Assembly: GCA_900318645.1 (NCBI GenBank)
Contig: ONLH01000001.1
Coordinates: 62,001 to 126,000 of the forward strand
Reading direction: 5' to 3'
Origin: an uncultured Prevotellaceae bacterium
Lineage (GTDB): Bacteria > Bacteroidota > Bacteroidia > Bacteroidales > Muribaculaceae
Length of the DNA: 64,000 nucleotides
Of the stretch, positions 8,880-18,099 are shown in pieces. The translations under genes and the position numbers were made by a program. Under the pieces are notes generated by a model, which saw nothing but the letters and a program-made list of their open reading frames with translations, made no database searches and was not told the DNA's origin. Within the stretch, counting starts at the first letter, position 1. The number at the start of each line of letters is the position of its first letter.

Positions 8880-9623
8880 ATGATAAGATGTATTGCAATA
8901 GACGATGAACCACTGGCTCTGAAGAAGCTGGTGACTTATATCAAGAAAATTCCCTATCTGGAATTGGTAGCACAATGCCATAGTGCTCTCGAAGCGCAAA
9001 AAATCATTGACCAGCAAGAGGTTGAAGCCATTTTCCTGGATATCAACATGCCGGATCTCAACGGCATGGACTTTGCCAAGTCAATAGAGCAAGACCACAG
9101 CAGGGGGCCAATCCTGGTATTCACCACCGCCTATAGCGAGTATGCCATCGAGGGTTACAAAGCCAATGGTGTGGGCTACCTGTTGAAGCCCTACGGTTTT
9201 GACGAGTTTGAAGCCGCCGCCCAAAAGGTGAGAGACGTCTGCGAAATCCGCCAGCAAGCCAAGGACGAGGTGTCCACCCAAATTGGTGACGATGGCATTA
9301 TCTACGTCAAGAGCGACTACAAAATCGTCCGCATCAACATCGAGCAAATCCGCTACATCGAGGCCATGAGCGAGTACTTGAGGATCTCGTGTGAGGGTAA
9401 AGACAAACCTGTTATCGTGCTACTTAGCATGAAGAAGATTGAGGAGCACTTGCCCTCCAACAAGTTCATGCGCATCCACCGTTCTTTCATCATCAACCTT
9501 GACAAAGTCAGCGAGGTAAAGAAAAATCATGTGCTGATGGAAGGAGACGTGTCGTTGCCCATCGGCGACAATTACAAGGATGCATTCATTAACTACCTCA
9601 ACAGCAAGATATTGACAAAATAA
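8880..9623 (+). CDS. LytTR-family response regulator
   Basis: Cytoplasmic DNA-binding response regulator of 247 residues. Receiver domain at about 1-120: acidic pair in AIDDEP, phospho-acceptor Asp54 in FLDINMPDLNG, Thr in VFTTAYSEYA, Lys in YLLKPYGFDEF. LytTR DNA-binding domain at about 137-245: IYVKSDYKIVRINIEQIRYI and FMRIHRSFIINLDKV. It is paired with the kinase just upstream, and the target genes cannot be named from sequence. Confidence 0.94.
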   Translation: MIRCIAIDDEPLALKKLVTYIKKIPYLELVAQCHSALEAQKIIDQQEVEAIFLDINMPDLNGMDFAKSIEQDHSRGPILVFTTAYSEYAIEGYKANGVGYLLKPYGFDEFEAAAQKVRDVCEIRQQAKDEVSTQIGDDGIIYVKSDYKIVRINIEQIRYIEAMSEYLRISCEGKDKPVIVLLSMKKIEEHLPSNKFMRIHRSFIINLDKVSEVKKNHVLMEGDVSLPIGDNYKDAFINYLNSKILTK

Positions 9624-9646
9624 TATTTTTCTCATAGTATTTTTAG

Positions 9647-9687
9647 AGGGGTGCCCACGCGAGAAGCGCACGGCGCCCCCTGTTTTT
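9647..9687 (+). terminator. Terminator after the LytTR regulator
   Basis: GGGGTGCC (9648-9655) pairs with GGCGCCCC (9672-9679) with one G-T pair, followed by CTGTTTTTATG. Confidence 0.75.
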
Positions 9688-9729
9688 ATGCTGTTTTTTG
9701 CCTCATAGCGTCAAATAATTAGGTTGCAG

Positions 9730-9760
9730 TTGGGTGATAGCAGGATTTTTTGTAATTTTG
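9730..9760 (+). promoter_or_regulatory. Promoter for pheT
   Basis: TTGG at 9730-9733 (one mismatch to TTTG), a 19-base gap, then TAATTTTG at 9753-9760, 36 bases before the start codon. Confidence 0.65.
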
Positions 9761-9796
9761 CACGTTTTTAAGCGAAAATAATTCTTATTCAAGACT

Positions 9797-12262
9797 ATGA
9801 ATATTTCCTACAAGTGGCTCAAACGCTATATTGACACCGACATGACACCCGAGCAGGTGGCAGAGGCATTGACCTCGTTAGGCCTGGAAGTGGGTGCTGT
9901 AGAACAAGTAGAAACCATTAAGGGCGGCCTGCGCGGCCTGGTCGTTGGTCAAGTTATGACCTGCATCGATCACCCCAACAGTGACCACCTGCACATTACC
10001 ACCGTCAATTTGGGAGATGGCAACGAACCCGTGCAAATCGTGTGCGGCGCCCCCAATGTGGCAGCCGGCCAAAAGGTCATCGTCGCCACCCTGGGCACCA
10101 AGCTCTATGACGGCGATCAGGAATTTACCATCAAGCGCAGCAAGATGCGTGGTGAGGAGTCACTGGGCATGATCTGTGCCGAGGACGAGATTGGCGTGGG
10201 CACCAGCCATGACGGTATTATCGTACTGCCCGAGGAGGCTGTGGTAGGAACCCCTGCTGCCGACTACTACGGCATCGAGGACGACTATCTCATTGAGGTG
10301 GACCTGACCCCCAACCGCATCGACGGCGGTTCACACTACGGTGTGGCACGTGACCTGTCTGCATGGATGAAGCGCCATGGCATGGACGGTAACCTGCACA
10401 AGCCCAGCGTTGACGGCTTTGCCATCGACCGTCAGGACGGCGGCATCCCCGTTACCGTTGAGAACGCCGAAGCTTGCCCCCGTTATGCAGGCTTGACCAT
10501 TCGCGGCGTGAAGGTTCAGGAAAGCCCCAAGTGGCTCAAAGACCTGCTGCTCGCTGTAGGCCAGCGTCCCATCAACAACATCGTCGATATTACCAACTAC
10601 ATATTGCTGGGCACCGGACAACCCATGCACTGCTTTGACCTGAGCAAGGTCAAGGGCGACCGCGTGGTGGTCAAGACCGTACCTGCCGGCACCAAGTTCA
10701 CCACCCTTGACGGTGTGGAACGCACGTTGACCGACCGCGACCTGATGATCTGCAACGGCGAGGAGCCGATGTGCATCGGTGGCGTATTCGGCGGTCTGGA
10801 CTCTGGCGTGACCGAAGCTACTACCGACGTATTCCTGGAGTCTGCCTATTTCCACCCCACGTGGATCCGCAAGACGGCACGCCGCTTCGGTCTGAACACC
10901 GACGCCTCGTTCCGCTTTGAGCGCGGTATCGACCCCAACGAGGTCATCTATAATATGAAGCTTGCCGCCATGCTCGTTAAGGAGTTGGCAGGAGGCGAAA
11001 TCTGCGGCGACATCATTGACGTCAAGGCACACGACTTCCCCGGCTTCCCCGTTGAATTGCACTACGACTATGTGAAGCGTCTCATCGGCAAGGAGATTCC
11101 CCACGACGTGATTCGCGACATCGTCAAGAGCCTGGAGATGGAAATTACTGCCGAGGACGAAGAGAAACTCAACCTCGTCGTGCCTACCTACCGCGTTGAC
11201 GTGCGTCGCCCCTGCGACGTGGTCGAGGATATCCTGCGCGTGTATGGCTACAACAACGTTGAGTTTACTGATGATGTTCACAGCAGTCTGTCGAACAAGA
11301 CTGATGTGGATTTCCGCGACGACATGCAGGAGACGATCAGTAACCAACTCACCAGCGTAGGTTACCACGAGATGATGAACAACTCGTTGACCGTGGGTGC
11401 CTACTATGAGGGTTTGACGACCTATCCCGCTGACCTGTGCGTCCGCATCATGAACCCCCTGAGCAGCGACTTGAACGTGATGCGCCAGACGTTGCTGTTC
11501 GGCGGTCTGGAGAGCATCGCCCGCAACATCAACCACAAGAATGCCAACCTCAGGCTCTATGAGTTCGGCAACGTCTATAGCCACGACGGCAGTATCAGCC
11601 AGGAGGAAAAGGCCCTTGCTCCCTACAGCGAGAGCACCCAGATGGGTATGTGGCTGAGCGGCAACAATCATGACGAGTCGTGGGCCGACAAGGTGAGGGC
11701 GCTCAACGTTTATGACCTGAAGGCCGACCTTGAGAACGTGCTTACCAACATGGGTATCAACCTGCATGACCTAGTCATTGAGCAGCATGAGGACGAGATC
11801 CTCAATCCAGCCCTGCGCTATAGCAACCGCGGCGGCAAGACCATCGCCGTGATGGGTGTCGTTGACGAGGCTCTGGCCAAGAAATTTGACGTGGACCAGC
11901 CCGTTTATTACGCTCAGATGAACTGGAACCTCGCCTGCAAGCTGGCGATGAAGAAGGACATCAAGTACAGCGACCTGCCCAAGACACTGCCGTTGCGCCG
12001 CGACCTGGCGTTGCTGGTTGACCGTCAGGTGACCTACGACGACATCCGTCGTGTAGTTGAAGCCAGCGAGAAGAAACTGCTGAAGTCGATGACCCTGTTC
12101 GATGTCTATGAGAGCAACAAGCTGGAGGCCGGCAAGAAGTCCTACGCCATCAGCATGATTCTCCAGGATAACGAGAAGACGCTCAACGACAAGCAGATCG
12201 ACGCCATCATGAACAAGATCATCAAGAACCTGGAGACTCAGTTGGGTGCAAAGCTTAGATAA
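9797..12262 (+). CDS. pheT: Phenylalanine-tRNA ligase beta subunit
   Basis: Charges tRNA-Phe together with the alpha subunit, which is not in this window. It has 821 residues, full length. In order: an N-terminal block with KWLKRYIDTD, an EMAP-type tRNA-binding domain (about 40-150; HPNSDHLHITTVNLG), the B3/B4 editing domain (about 210-390; GQRPINNIVDITNYILLGTG), the B5 domain (about 405-480; RVDVRRPCDVVEDILRVYGYN), the catalytic-like core, and the C-terminal anticodon-binding FDX-ACB domain (about 728-820; PLRRDLALLVDRQVTYDDIR). yebC follows on the same strand, an arrangement seen in other Bacteroidales. Confidence 0.97.
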   Translation: MNISYKWLKRYIDTDMTPEQVAEALTSLGLEVGAVEQVETIKGGLRGLVVGQVMTCIDHPNSDHLHITTVNLGDGNEPVQIVCGAPNVAAGQKVIVATLGTKLYDGDQEFTIKRSKMRGEESLGMICAEDEIGVGTSHDGIIVLPEEAVVGTPAADYYGIEDDYLIEVDLTPNRIDGGSHYGVARDLSAWMKRHGMDGNLHKPSVDGFAIDRQDGGIPVTVENAEACPRYAGLTIRGVKVQESPKWLKDLLLAVGQRPINNIVDITNYILLGTGQPMHCFDLSKVKGDRVVVKTVPAGTKFTTLDGVERTLTDRDLMICNGEEPMCIGGVFGGLDSGVTEATTDVFLESAYFHPTWIRKTARRFGLNTDASFRFERGIDPNEVIYNMKLAAMLVKELAGGEICGDIIDVKAHDFPGFPVELHYDYVKRLIGKEIPHDVIRDIVKSLEMEITAEDEEKLNLVVPTYRVDVRRPCDVVEDILRVYGYNNVEFTDDVHSSLSNKTDVDFRDDMQETISNQLTSVGYHEMMNNSLTVGAYYEGLTTYPADLCVRIMNPLSSDLNVMRQTLLFGGLESIARNINHKNANLRLYEFGNVYSHDGSISQEEKALAPYSESTQMGMWLSGNNHDESWADKVRALNVYDLKADLENVLTNMGINLHDLVIEQHEDEILNPALRYSNRGGKTIAVMGVVDEALAKKFDVDQPVYYAQMNWNLACKLAMKKDIKYSDLPKTLPLRRDLALLVDRQVTYDDIRRVVEASEKKLLKSMTLFDVYESNKLEAGKKSYAISMILQDNEKTLNDKQIDAIMNKIIKNLETQLGAKLR

Positions 12263-12264
12263 TC

Positions 12265-12313
12265 TTAGGCTTTAGGGGTTAGGCTTTAGGCTTTAGACCT
12301 TAGATGTTAGGGT
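12265..12313. repeat. Low-complexity TTAGGCTTTAGG repeat
   Basis: Starts three bases past the pheT stop. GGCTTTAG-type units recur five times with drift (GGGGTTAG, GGCTTTAG, ACCTTAG, ATGTTAG). No coding potential. Confidence 0.65.
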
Positions 12314-12357
12314 CTGAAAGATAAGAGAATAATTTAATCTTTAAACTACATAATAAA

Positions 12358-13095
12358 ATGGGAAGAGCTTTTGAATACCGCAAAGCAAGAAAGATGAAAC
12401 GCTGGGGCAGCATGTCCCGCACCTTTACCAGAATCGGCAAGGAAATCACCATCGCTGTAAAGGCTGGTGGTCCTGATGCCGAAGGTAACTCCCGCCTGCG
12501 TGCGCTCATCGCCAACGCCAAGGCAGCCAACATGCCCAAGGAGAACATCGAGCGCGCCATCAAGCGTGCCAGTGAGAAGGATGCTGGCGACTACAAGGAG
12601 GTGATCTACGAGGGATTTGGCCCCCACGGCATTGCCGTCCTGGTCGAGACCGCTACCGACAACACCACCCGCACCGTTGCCAACCTGCGTAACTACTTCA
12701 ACAAGAAGGGTGGTTCGCTGGGCAACTCGGGCAGTGTAGCCTTCATGTTCAGCCACAAGTGCTACTTCCACGTGGCCCCCAAGGCCGATGTTGATCCCGA
12801 TGAGCTTGAGCTCGAATTGATCGACTGCGGTGCTGAGGAGTTTGCCATCGATGAGGAAGAGATGCTCGTGTCAGGCGACTTCGCTTCTAACGGCGACATC
12901 ATGAAGTACCTCGAGGACAATGGTTTCGAGATCAAGAGCAGTGAGTTTGTTTATGAGCCCGCTGATTACAAGGACGTGACCGAGGCCGAGCGCGCCGAAG
13001 TTGAGGCCCTCATCGAAGCCCTTGAAGAGGACGACGACGTGCAGAACGTCTTCACCACCATGGCTGAAGCCGAAGGTGGCGACGAGGAGGAGTAA
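12358..13095 (+). CDS. YebC/PmpR family (TACO1-like) protein
   Basis: Conserved cytoplasmic protein of 245 residues, annotated either as a transcriptional regulator or, more recently, as a translation factor that helps ribosomes through difficult stretches. Family signatures: MGRAFEYRKARKMKRW and SRTFTRIGKEI at the N-terminus, NMPKENIERAIKRASEKD, then YEGFGPHGIAVLVE and TDNTTRTVANLRNYF. It ends in a highly acidic tail (EALEEDDDVQNVF, GGDEEE). It lies behind pheT and before a strong bidirectional hairpin. Confidence 0.93.
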   Translation: MGRAFEYRKARKMKRWGSMSRTFTRIGKEITIAVKAGGPDAEGNSRLRALIANAKAANMPKENIERAIKRASEKDAGDYKEVIYEGFGPHGIAVLVETATDNTTRTVANLRNYFNKKGGSLGNSGSVAFMFSHKCYFHVAPKADVDPDELELELIDCGAEEFAIDEEEMLVSGDFASNGDIMKYLEDNGFEIKSSEFVYEPADYKDVTEAERAEVEALIEALEEDDDVQNVFTTMAEAEGGDEEE

Positions 13096-13116
13096 GTCCC
13101 CTACCCGTTTCACACA

Positions 13117-13163
13117 ATACAGTGATGGCGGTTTCACTACAGATGAAACCGCCATCACTGTAT
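13117..13163. terminator. Perfect 20-bp bidirectional terminator hairpin
   Basis: A 20-base arm at 13117-13136 (starting ATACAGTGATGG) is exactly complementary to 13144-13163 around a 7-base loop. It separates two convergent genes, the YebC protein and the minus-strand Cthe_2159 protein, so it probably stops both transcripts. Confidence 0.8.
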
Positions 13164-13175
13164 CTGTATTCCCCC

Positions 13176-14528
13176 TTAGTATTTAACTTCCAGCAGACGG
13201 GGATCTTCGTCATTGAGGGTCGTGTAGCCGTCTGCGATAGTAAGGGTGCCCTCAACGTCCATGGCTCGGCCTTTGGGCGCACAACTGTAGAAAGAGCCGC
13301 CCTGGATGGTACAGTCGGTATCACACTTCACACCCTTAGGTGCTACGGTACGCTGCTTGCCGGTAACCACTATGTTCAGCTCGCCTCCGGTAAAGAGCAG
13401 CGGTTGTGCCACATTGATACCCTTGGCATCATCGCCGGTGCACTTGATGTTGAGTTTGCCTCCGGTCATGGTGAAATTCCAGTCGGCCTTCACACCAGCC
13501 ACGCCCGTTGAGACTTCGTTACCTTCCTCATCAAGTTCTGCCCGTGAGGTGCCGCTAGTGATGATGGTAGTGCGTCCGCCAGTAATGTACACGAGACTGT
13601 CGCAGTTGATACCCTTGGCACCGTCGGCAGCAATCTCCATGTTGATGACGCCACCCTTGATATAGACGTAATCCTTGGCCTTGATACCGTGTCCGCTAGT
13701 GCTGTTCATATAGAGTTGGCAGCCTGGACGCACAAAGATGTAGTCATCACTTGCCATGCAGTGCTTGCCCACGCTATAGATGTCAAGTTTTCCCTTGCCG
13801 CTCACCAAAATCTGTCCCTCGCTGAAGAGAGCACCTTTCTGGTCCTCATCGTCAACCATCGTGTAGTTTTCACCGTCACGCAGGGTGTTGACAGTTCCCT
13901 CGTTGAGGACGAGATAAAGCGATTTACCGCACTGGTTGTTGATGGCAGCGCCCGTGGGATTGGTGATATCAGCACCATTCAGTTGCAGTTGGAACTTCTT
14001 CTCGCCGTAGAATTTGAGCGAACCGTTGGTGGTGGTACCAGTCACGATATAGCGCACACGCTTTGCCGTACTAGTTATAGTCACATGGGCACCTTCAATG
14101 GTCACAAATACCGAACTGGGATTGCCCGTTACCGTGGCAGTTTCTCCATCGAAGTTGATGCGTACCGTGGTGGACCATGTCGTGTTCTCGACGTAGTCAC
14201 CATAGTCCTCCTCATCTTCATCTTCCTGGATCACTTCGGTCGGCTCGCTCAAAGCCGAGTAGTCCAGTTCAATGTCCTTGGGAGTGATTTCATCGACCAC
14301 ACCGCCGCCCAAGATGATATCAATGACGGCGTTCACGTCGCTGATGTTGATTTCACCGTCACCGTTCACGTCGCCAGCGGCGCCACTGTCCTCGCTCAAA
14401 ATCATGTCGATAAGGGCATTCACATCGCTGATGTTGACTTCACCGTCGCTGTTAACATCGCCTGTTGACGCAGTGGCACTCAACGCCATTGCTAAGGTTA
14501 ATATGGCAAACAGTATTATTCTCTTCAT
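13176..14528 (-). CDS. Cthe_2159-type beta-helix carbohydrate-binding protein with N-terminal dockerin-like repeats
   Basis: Secreted protein of 450 residues and the last gene of a five-gene minus-strand operon. A signal peptide (about 1-20) is followed at 23-74 by two dockerin-like calcium repeats (GDVNSDGEVNISDVNALIDM and GDVNGDGEINISDVNAVIDI). An acidic linker (EDEDEEDYGDY) comes next, then a long right-handed beta-helix-like region with repeated turns: GAAINNQ, GHGIKAKDYVYIKGG, GAKGINCDSLVYITGG, DDAKGINVAQPLLFTGG. This is the pattern of the Cthe_2159 family, whose founder binds cellulose and acidic glycans. It is a clear paralogue of the lipoprotein encoded 30 bases upstream. The exact ligand is unknown. 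Confidence 0.8.
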   Translation of the reverse strand: MKRIILFAILTLAMALSATASTGDVNSDGEVNISDVNALIDMILSEDSGAAGDVNGDGEINISDVNAVIDIILGGGVVDEITPKDIELDYSALSEPTEVIQEDEDEEDYGDYVENTTWSTTVRINFDGETATVTGNPSSVFVTIEGAHVTITSTAKRVRYIVTGTTTNGSLKFYGEKKFQLQLNGADITNPTGAAINNQCGKSLYLVLNEGTVNTLRDGENYTMVDDEDQKGALFSEGQILVSGKGKLDIYSVGKHCMASDDYIFVRPGCQLYMNSTSGHGIKAKDYVYIKGGVINMEIAADGAKGINCDSLVYITGGRTTIITSGTSRAELDEEGNEVSTGVAGVKADWNFTMTGGKLNIKCTGDDAKGINVAQPLLFTGGELNIVVTGKQRTVAPKGVKCDTDCTIQGGSFYSCAPKGRAMDVEGTLTIADGYTTLNDEDPRLLEVKY

Positions 14529-14558
14529 AGCTCTTCTAGTATATTTATCTCGGAATGG

Positions 14559-15773
14559 TTAATAGGCAATAGTGATTACCTTGGGACCTAGATCATAGGT
14601 CTTGTAACCTGTGGCAATCATGGTTGAACCCGACACGTCCAGGGGATCGCTGCGACGGCTGTAGGTATAGAAATAGCCGTCGGTGATAGCAAAGTTACCA
14701 TCAATCTTCACCCCCTTGGGTTTCTTGATTTCTCGGGTACCCGTGGCAACCGCTTCGAACTTGCCGCCATAGATAGCCACATCCTGCTTGGCGTTCATGC
14801 CCTTGCCGCCATCGCCGGTAGCCAAGAGCTTGAGGATGCCGCCGTTGACGTTCAACAGTGTGTCGCAGTAGAGTGCGGCACAGGCTGTAGTGTCCATGAC
14901 GCCATCGGTGTTCTCAATCCTGCAGTCACCCTTGCTGATGGCAACAAGACGGCCGCCATTGACCTGCATGAAGCCTTCGCTACGCATTCCCTTGGCACCG
15001 ACACCCGAGGTCATGATGTTAATGACACCGCCGTCGATGATGATGCCGTCGTTGGCGCGCAGGCCGTCAAGGGCGCTGCTGTTGACTGAAATCTTCACGC
15101 CAGGACGGATGCGGATGTAATCGTCGCTGCGGATGCCTCCTCGGCCCACGGCAATGACTGACAATTCACCCTTGCCGCTGAAGATGATTTGTCCCTCGCT
15201 GAAGAGGGCCGCCTTCTGGTCTTCTTCATCGACCATAGTGTAGTTCGTTCCGTCCTGCAGACGGTTGGCAGTACCATCGGCCAGCACGACATAGAGCGAC
15301 TTGCTGCCCTGGTTATTGATGGCTGCGCCGTGGGGATTGGTGATTTCGGCCCCATTAAGCAGAATCTGGAAACGCTTGTCGCCGTAGAACTTGAGCGAGC
15401 CGTCGGTCGTCTTGCCACTGACAATAAACTTTACCGGACCCGACATGTTCATGATGGTGACGTGGGCACCATTGGTCTGTACCGACACGCCGGGAACAGT
15501 GCCGGCAATAGCTACGTTTCCACCGTCAAAGTTGATATTGATGACTTTGTTCCAAGCCGAGTTCTCCACATAGTCATTGTAGGTTGAATCACTCTCATCA
15601 GTGACGGGCACATCGGGAGTTTCGGTCAACTCGCTGTAATCCAGCTCAATATTGACAGGCTCTACCTGGTACTGGGCGATAATGTCGGCCATGTCAGTAT
15701 CATCCTTCTGGCATGACGCCATGACAAGCGTTAATGCCGATAAAAACAGGCTATAGCGTAAAAACTTCTTCAT
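14559..15773 (-). CDS. Cthe_2159-type beta-helix lipoprotein
   Basis: A 404-residue paralogue of the neighbouring dockerin protein, with lipid-anchor Cys21 (VMASC) instead of dockerin repeats. Shared core: FDGGNVAIAGTVPGVSV, GAHVTI, GSLKFYGDKRFQILLNGAEI, NYTMVDEEDQKAALFSEG, SDDYIRIRPGV, then beta-helix rungs such as GLRANDGIIIDGG and GAKGMRSEGFMQVNGG. Likely exposed on the outer membrane. It starts five bases after the DUF2490 gene stop, so it is firmly inside the VTC operon. Binding of a polymer, perhaps one made or sensed by the operon, is inference. Confidence 0.8.
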   Translation of the reverse strand: MKKFLRYSLFLSALTLVMASCQKDDTDMADIIAQYQVEPVNIELDYSELTETPDVPVTDESDSTYNDYVENSAWNKVININFDGGNVAIAGTVPGVSVQTNGAHVTIMNMSGPVKFIVSGKTTDGSLKFYGDKRFQILLNGAEITNPHGAAINNQGSKSLYVVLADGTANRLQDGTNYTMVDEEDQKAALFSEGQIIFSGKGELSVIAVGRGGIRSDDYIRIRPGVKISVNSSALDGLRANDGIIIDGGVINIMTSGVGAKGMRSEGFMQVNGGRLVAISKGDCRIENTDGVMDTTACAALYCDTLLNVNGGILKLLATGDGGKGMNAKQDVAIYGGKFEAVATGTREIKKPKGVKIDGNFAITDGYFYTYSRRSDPLDVSGSTMIATGYKTYDLGPKVITIAY

Positions 15774-15778
15774 AACTA

Positions 15779-16534
15779 TCAGAATTTATAGGTATAACCC
15801 ATGCCCAGCATGTGATTGTTGGGCTCATCACTGCTCCCACTAAGCTGACAGCGGTAATAGAGCTTGAAATTGTGTTTCTTCTTCAGGCTGTGGCTGACGC
15901 CGACGATGAAGCGTGTCTTCTCCAGATCACGCGTCGTGTGGAATTCCACGTTGGCAAAGGGGTCAAACTTGCACTTGGGGATGTCCCATTCGGCCTGCAA
16001 GCGGCTACGCAGCACATTCTTACCCTTGCCTTTAACCTCATCGTCTTCCCACTCGCCCTCGTCAAAGTCAAAGTTGTCGATGATTTTTGAAGGGCGATAG
16101 GTATATTGCCAGCGCTCACGCAGGCTCAGCTCCACGCGCCGTATCTTGTAACTCGCCGTGAGCGATACATTGAAGCGGTGGCGCAGGCCCCAATAGCTCG
16201 GACGCCAGTTGTTATAGCTCACATCATCGTCCTGATAGGTGAGCTTTTCACGGTTGTTGTCAATGAGCAAGGTGTAACCTGCACTGGCTTTGAGCCACGG
16301 CAGCACTTTGTAGCTGACGTCACCACCGATGCTCACGCGATCGGCCGTGCGGAAATTGTTGCGCGAACGGAACTCAGTTTCCAGACCTGCACTCAGCTTC
16401 TTGGAGAACTTGTGAGAAGCCTCAATAGAAGCGATTAACCCGCCATCGTCGGCATGCGACAATGTCGGGAAGAGTGCTGAGCACAATAATAGCAACAGAC
16501 CGGTAATCAGTTGTTTTCTTTTACGTCTTGCCAT
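15779..16534 (-). CDS. DUF2490-type outer membrane protein
   Basis: A 251-residue protein with a Lys/Arg-rich signal peptide (cleavage near LSHADDGG). It has a run of amphipathic beta strands typical of a small outer membrane barrel: SAGLETEFRSRNNF, DVSYKVLPWLKASAGYTLL, RHRFNVSLTASYK, LSLRERWQYTYRP, FKLYYRCQLSG and a terminal GMGYTYKF ending in Phe. The pattern fits DUF2490. Its first 28 bases overlap the end of the upstream DUF4956 gene, which indicates translational coupling. Confidence 0.78.
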   Translation of the reverse strand: MARRKRKQLITGLLLLLCSALFPTLSHADDGGLIASIEASHKFSKKLSAGLETEFRSRNNFRTADRVSIGGDVSYKVLPWLKASAGYTLLIDNNREKLTYQDDDVSYNNWRPSYWGLRHRFNVSLTASYKIRRVELSLRERWQYTYRPSKIIDNFDFDEGEWEDDEVKGKGKNVLRSRLQAEWDIPKCKFDPFANVEFHTTRDLEKTRFIVGVSHSLKKKHNFKLYYRCQLSGSSDEPNNHMLGMGYTYKF

Positions 16535-17247
16535 TCGTACTTCGGTATTTTCAATGTATTATTGATATGACTGCCACCGCCACCGTCGTTCTCGTAGTCA
16601 ATCTTGATGACAGCAGTGTCCTTGAGAAAATCGATGGAACCGATGGTCACCTTAGTGATGTTGAGGCCCGTACGCTTGTGCAGGTCCTCAAGCAGTTCCT
16701 CACGACGCTCGGGCGTGATGAGCTCGATGCGGTCATACAGTATCAACTTGCTGGCCAGATTGCGGCGTAGCACGCACGCCTCAAAAAACCAGATCAGCAG
16801 GGCTATCGCAATATTGGGAATCAACAGCTCGACAAAACTCAACGAATCGGCCAGCGCGTTGATGACCGAAAGGCTGATGACACCGAACATATAGGACATC
16901 TCGCGCACGGGAATCGTCTCGGTGCGATATCGTAGCACACCGAAGATGGCAAACAGTCCCAGCGCGAAGCCGATTTTCACTTTCACGCTACCCAGCAGGT
17001 AGATCAGGAAAAAGATGCTCACACTCAACAGCACGAGTGTGAAGAAGTAGTCACGGCGATGTGTCTTGCGATAGTATAAGAAATAAACAATGCCAAACAG
17101 CACCAGCAAGAAGAAACCGAAGCGTAACATCATCTCGGTGACTCCTGCGGCGTCAAACCACCTGAAACCATGGGTAGCATGGTGGACGGCAGCCTGAACG
17201 GTTTCAGTACCTTCTTCCAAAGCGGATAAATCCTGTAGTAATCTCAT
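16507..17247 (-). CDS. DUF4956 membrane protein
   Basis: A 246-residue inner-membrane protein. About four helices lie in the first two thirds (near 40-60, 68-90, 92-106 and 128-158; LGSVKVKIGFALGLFAIFGV and VRYRTETIPVREMSYMFGVI-type motifs), then a cytoplasmic alpha/beta domain of about 80 residues (ERREELLEDLHKRTGLNITK, TAVIKIDYENDGGG). The RTETIPVREM segment between helices is the most recognisable family mark. DUF4956 genes commonly neighbour VTC-domain genes in other bacteria, as here. Function is not established. Confidence 0.85.
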   Translation of the reverse strand: MRLLQDLSALEEGTETVQAAVHHATHGFRWFDAAGVTEMMLRFGFFLLVLFGIVYFLYYRKTHRRDYFFTLVLLSVSIFFLIYLLGSVKVKIGFALGLFAIFGVLRYRTETIPVREMSYMFGVISLSVINALADSLSFVELLIPNIAIALLIWFFEACVLRRNLASKLILYDRIELITPERREELLEDLHKRTGLNITKVTIGSIDFLKDTAVIKIDYENDGGGGSHINNTLKIPKYEWQDVKENN

Positions 17248-17286
17248 ATTCTAGTTTTTATTTTTTGTCTCATGTTTAGGTCATCT

Positions 17287-18081
17287 TCAATTCCTCACAC
17301 TTGAAAGCATGCGTTCAACCATGCGCAAGCGCTCCTTGAAGTTGTTGCGTTTCAACGACGGATTGGTTAATGCTGAACCCATGCAGTACTTGCTGAAACC
17401 GCTCGGCTTAATCCTGAGTTCACGCAGCATCCCCAGGATGGGCGACGGCTGCAGGCCGTCACGCTTCAGCTCAATGATGACCAGACCTGTCAGATCCACG
17501 TCGTGCCCCGTCTTGAGGTTGTGGAAGCACAGGTCGGTGTCGATAGTCACCCGTTCAGTTTTGGCCTTGTTGACCAGCGTGATGCGCTTGAAATGGTTCT
17601 CCAGATGCTCGGTCAGGATTGTCGGTTCATAGCGCAGGTGCTTGGCAAGGAACGCATCATATTGCCTATATTGCTCGTCCTGGCGCAAGAAACGGATACC
17701 GTAGTCGGGATTCATCGGGTCAAACCCTACCATATCGACGCGTTTCTTCTTGGTGCGGCCATGGTTGTTCTTGGTCTTCACCTCCAGGTAGTTGAGTCCT
17801 GTGTCCACATAGGAACGGATGCGCAGTTTCTGCCGTCCAGCGTGCCCGTTCTGGTGCACGATGTACATGTTGTTGTCTGGCGTGTCAAAGTAGGCCGTGT
17901 AGTAGTGTGCAATGCGTTTTCCATCAATGTCCTGGGCTCGGTAGTCATCACGGGCAAGCATCAACAACAACTGCAACCGATCTACAGTCGTGACAAACTT
18001 GGTGTCGGTGCGGTTCATCAGTTTGATGCCACTCATCTCGTCAAGAGTGATGGGTAGGAATGTTGATAATAACTTGTCCAT
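17287..18081 (-). CDS. VTC-domain protein (polyphosphate polymerase-like)
   Basis: First gene of the operon. I use the ATG at 18081 (264 residues); the longer TTG frame from 18102 would start inside the -7 box. The protein shows the triphosphate-tunnel residues of the VTC fold: Lys28 in NRTDTKFV, Arg87/Arg89 in KLRIRS, Glu100/Lys102/Lys104 in LEVKTK, Arg177 and Thr179 in ERVTIDTD, Glu204/Lys206 in VIIELK, and the closing GFSKYCMG. In yeast Vtc4 these residues bind the growing polyphosphate chain. There is no signal peptide or SPX domain, so it is cytoplasmic and presumably works with the DUF4956 membrane partner. Whether it makes polyphosphate is unproven. Confidence 0.87.
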   Translation of the reverse strand: MDKLLSTFLPITLDEMSGIKLMNRTDTKFVTTVDRLQLLLMLARDDYRAQDIDGKRIAHYYTAYFDTPDNNMYIVHQNGHAGRQKLRIRSYVDTGLNYLEVKTKNNHGRTKKKRVDMVGFDPMNPDYGIRFLRQDEQYRQYDAFLAKHLRYEPTILTEHLENHFKRITLVNKAKTERVTIDTDLCFHNLKTGHDVDLTGLVIIELKRDGLQPSPILGMLRELRIKPSGFSKYCMGSALTNPSLKRNNFKERLRMVERMLSSVRN

Positions 18082-18099
18082 ATTAAGCGCAATCGGCTG

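Noticed and set aside
10331..11767. 478-residue open frame on the minus strand
   Set aside because: Fully antisense to pheT, which has every family domain; the His/Val/Gln-rich translation is typical of a codon-bias shadow.
13689..14468. 259-residue plus-strand frame
   Set aside because: Antisense to the Cthe_2159-dockerin gene, whose signal peptide and repeats are convincing.
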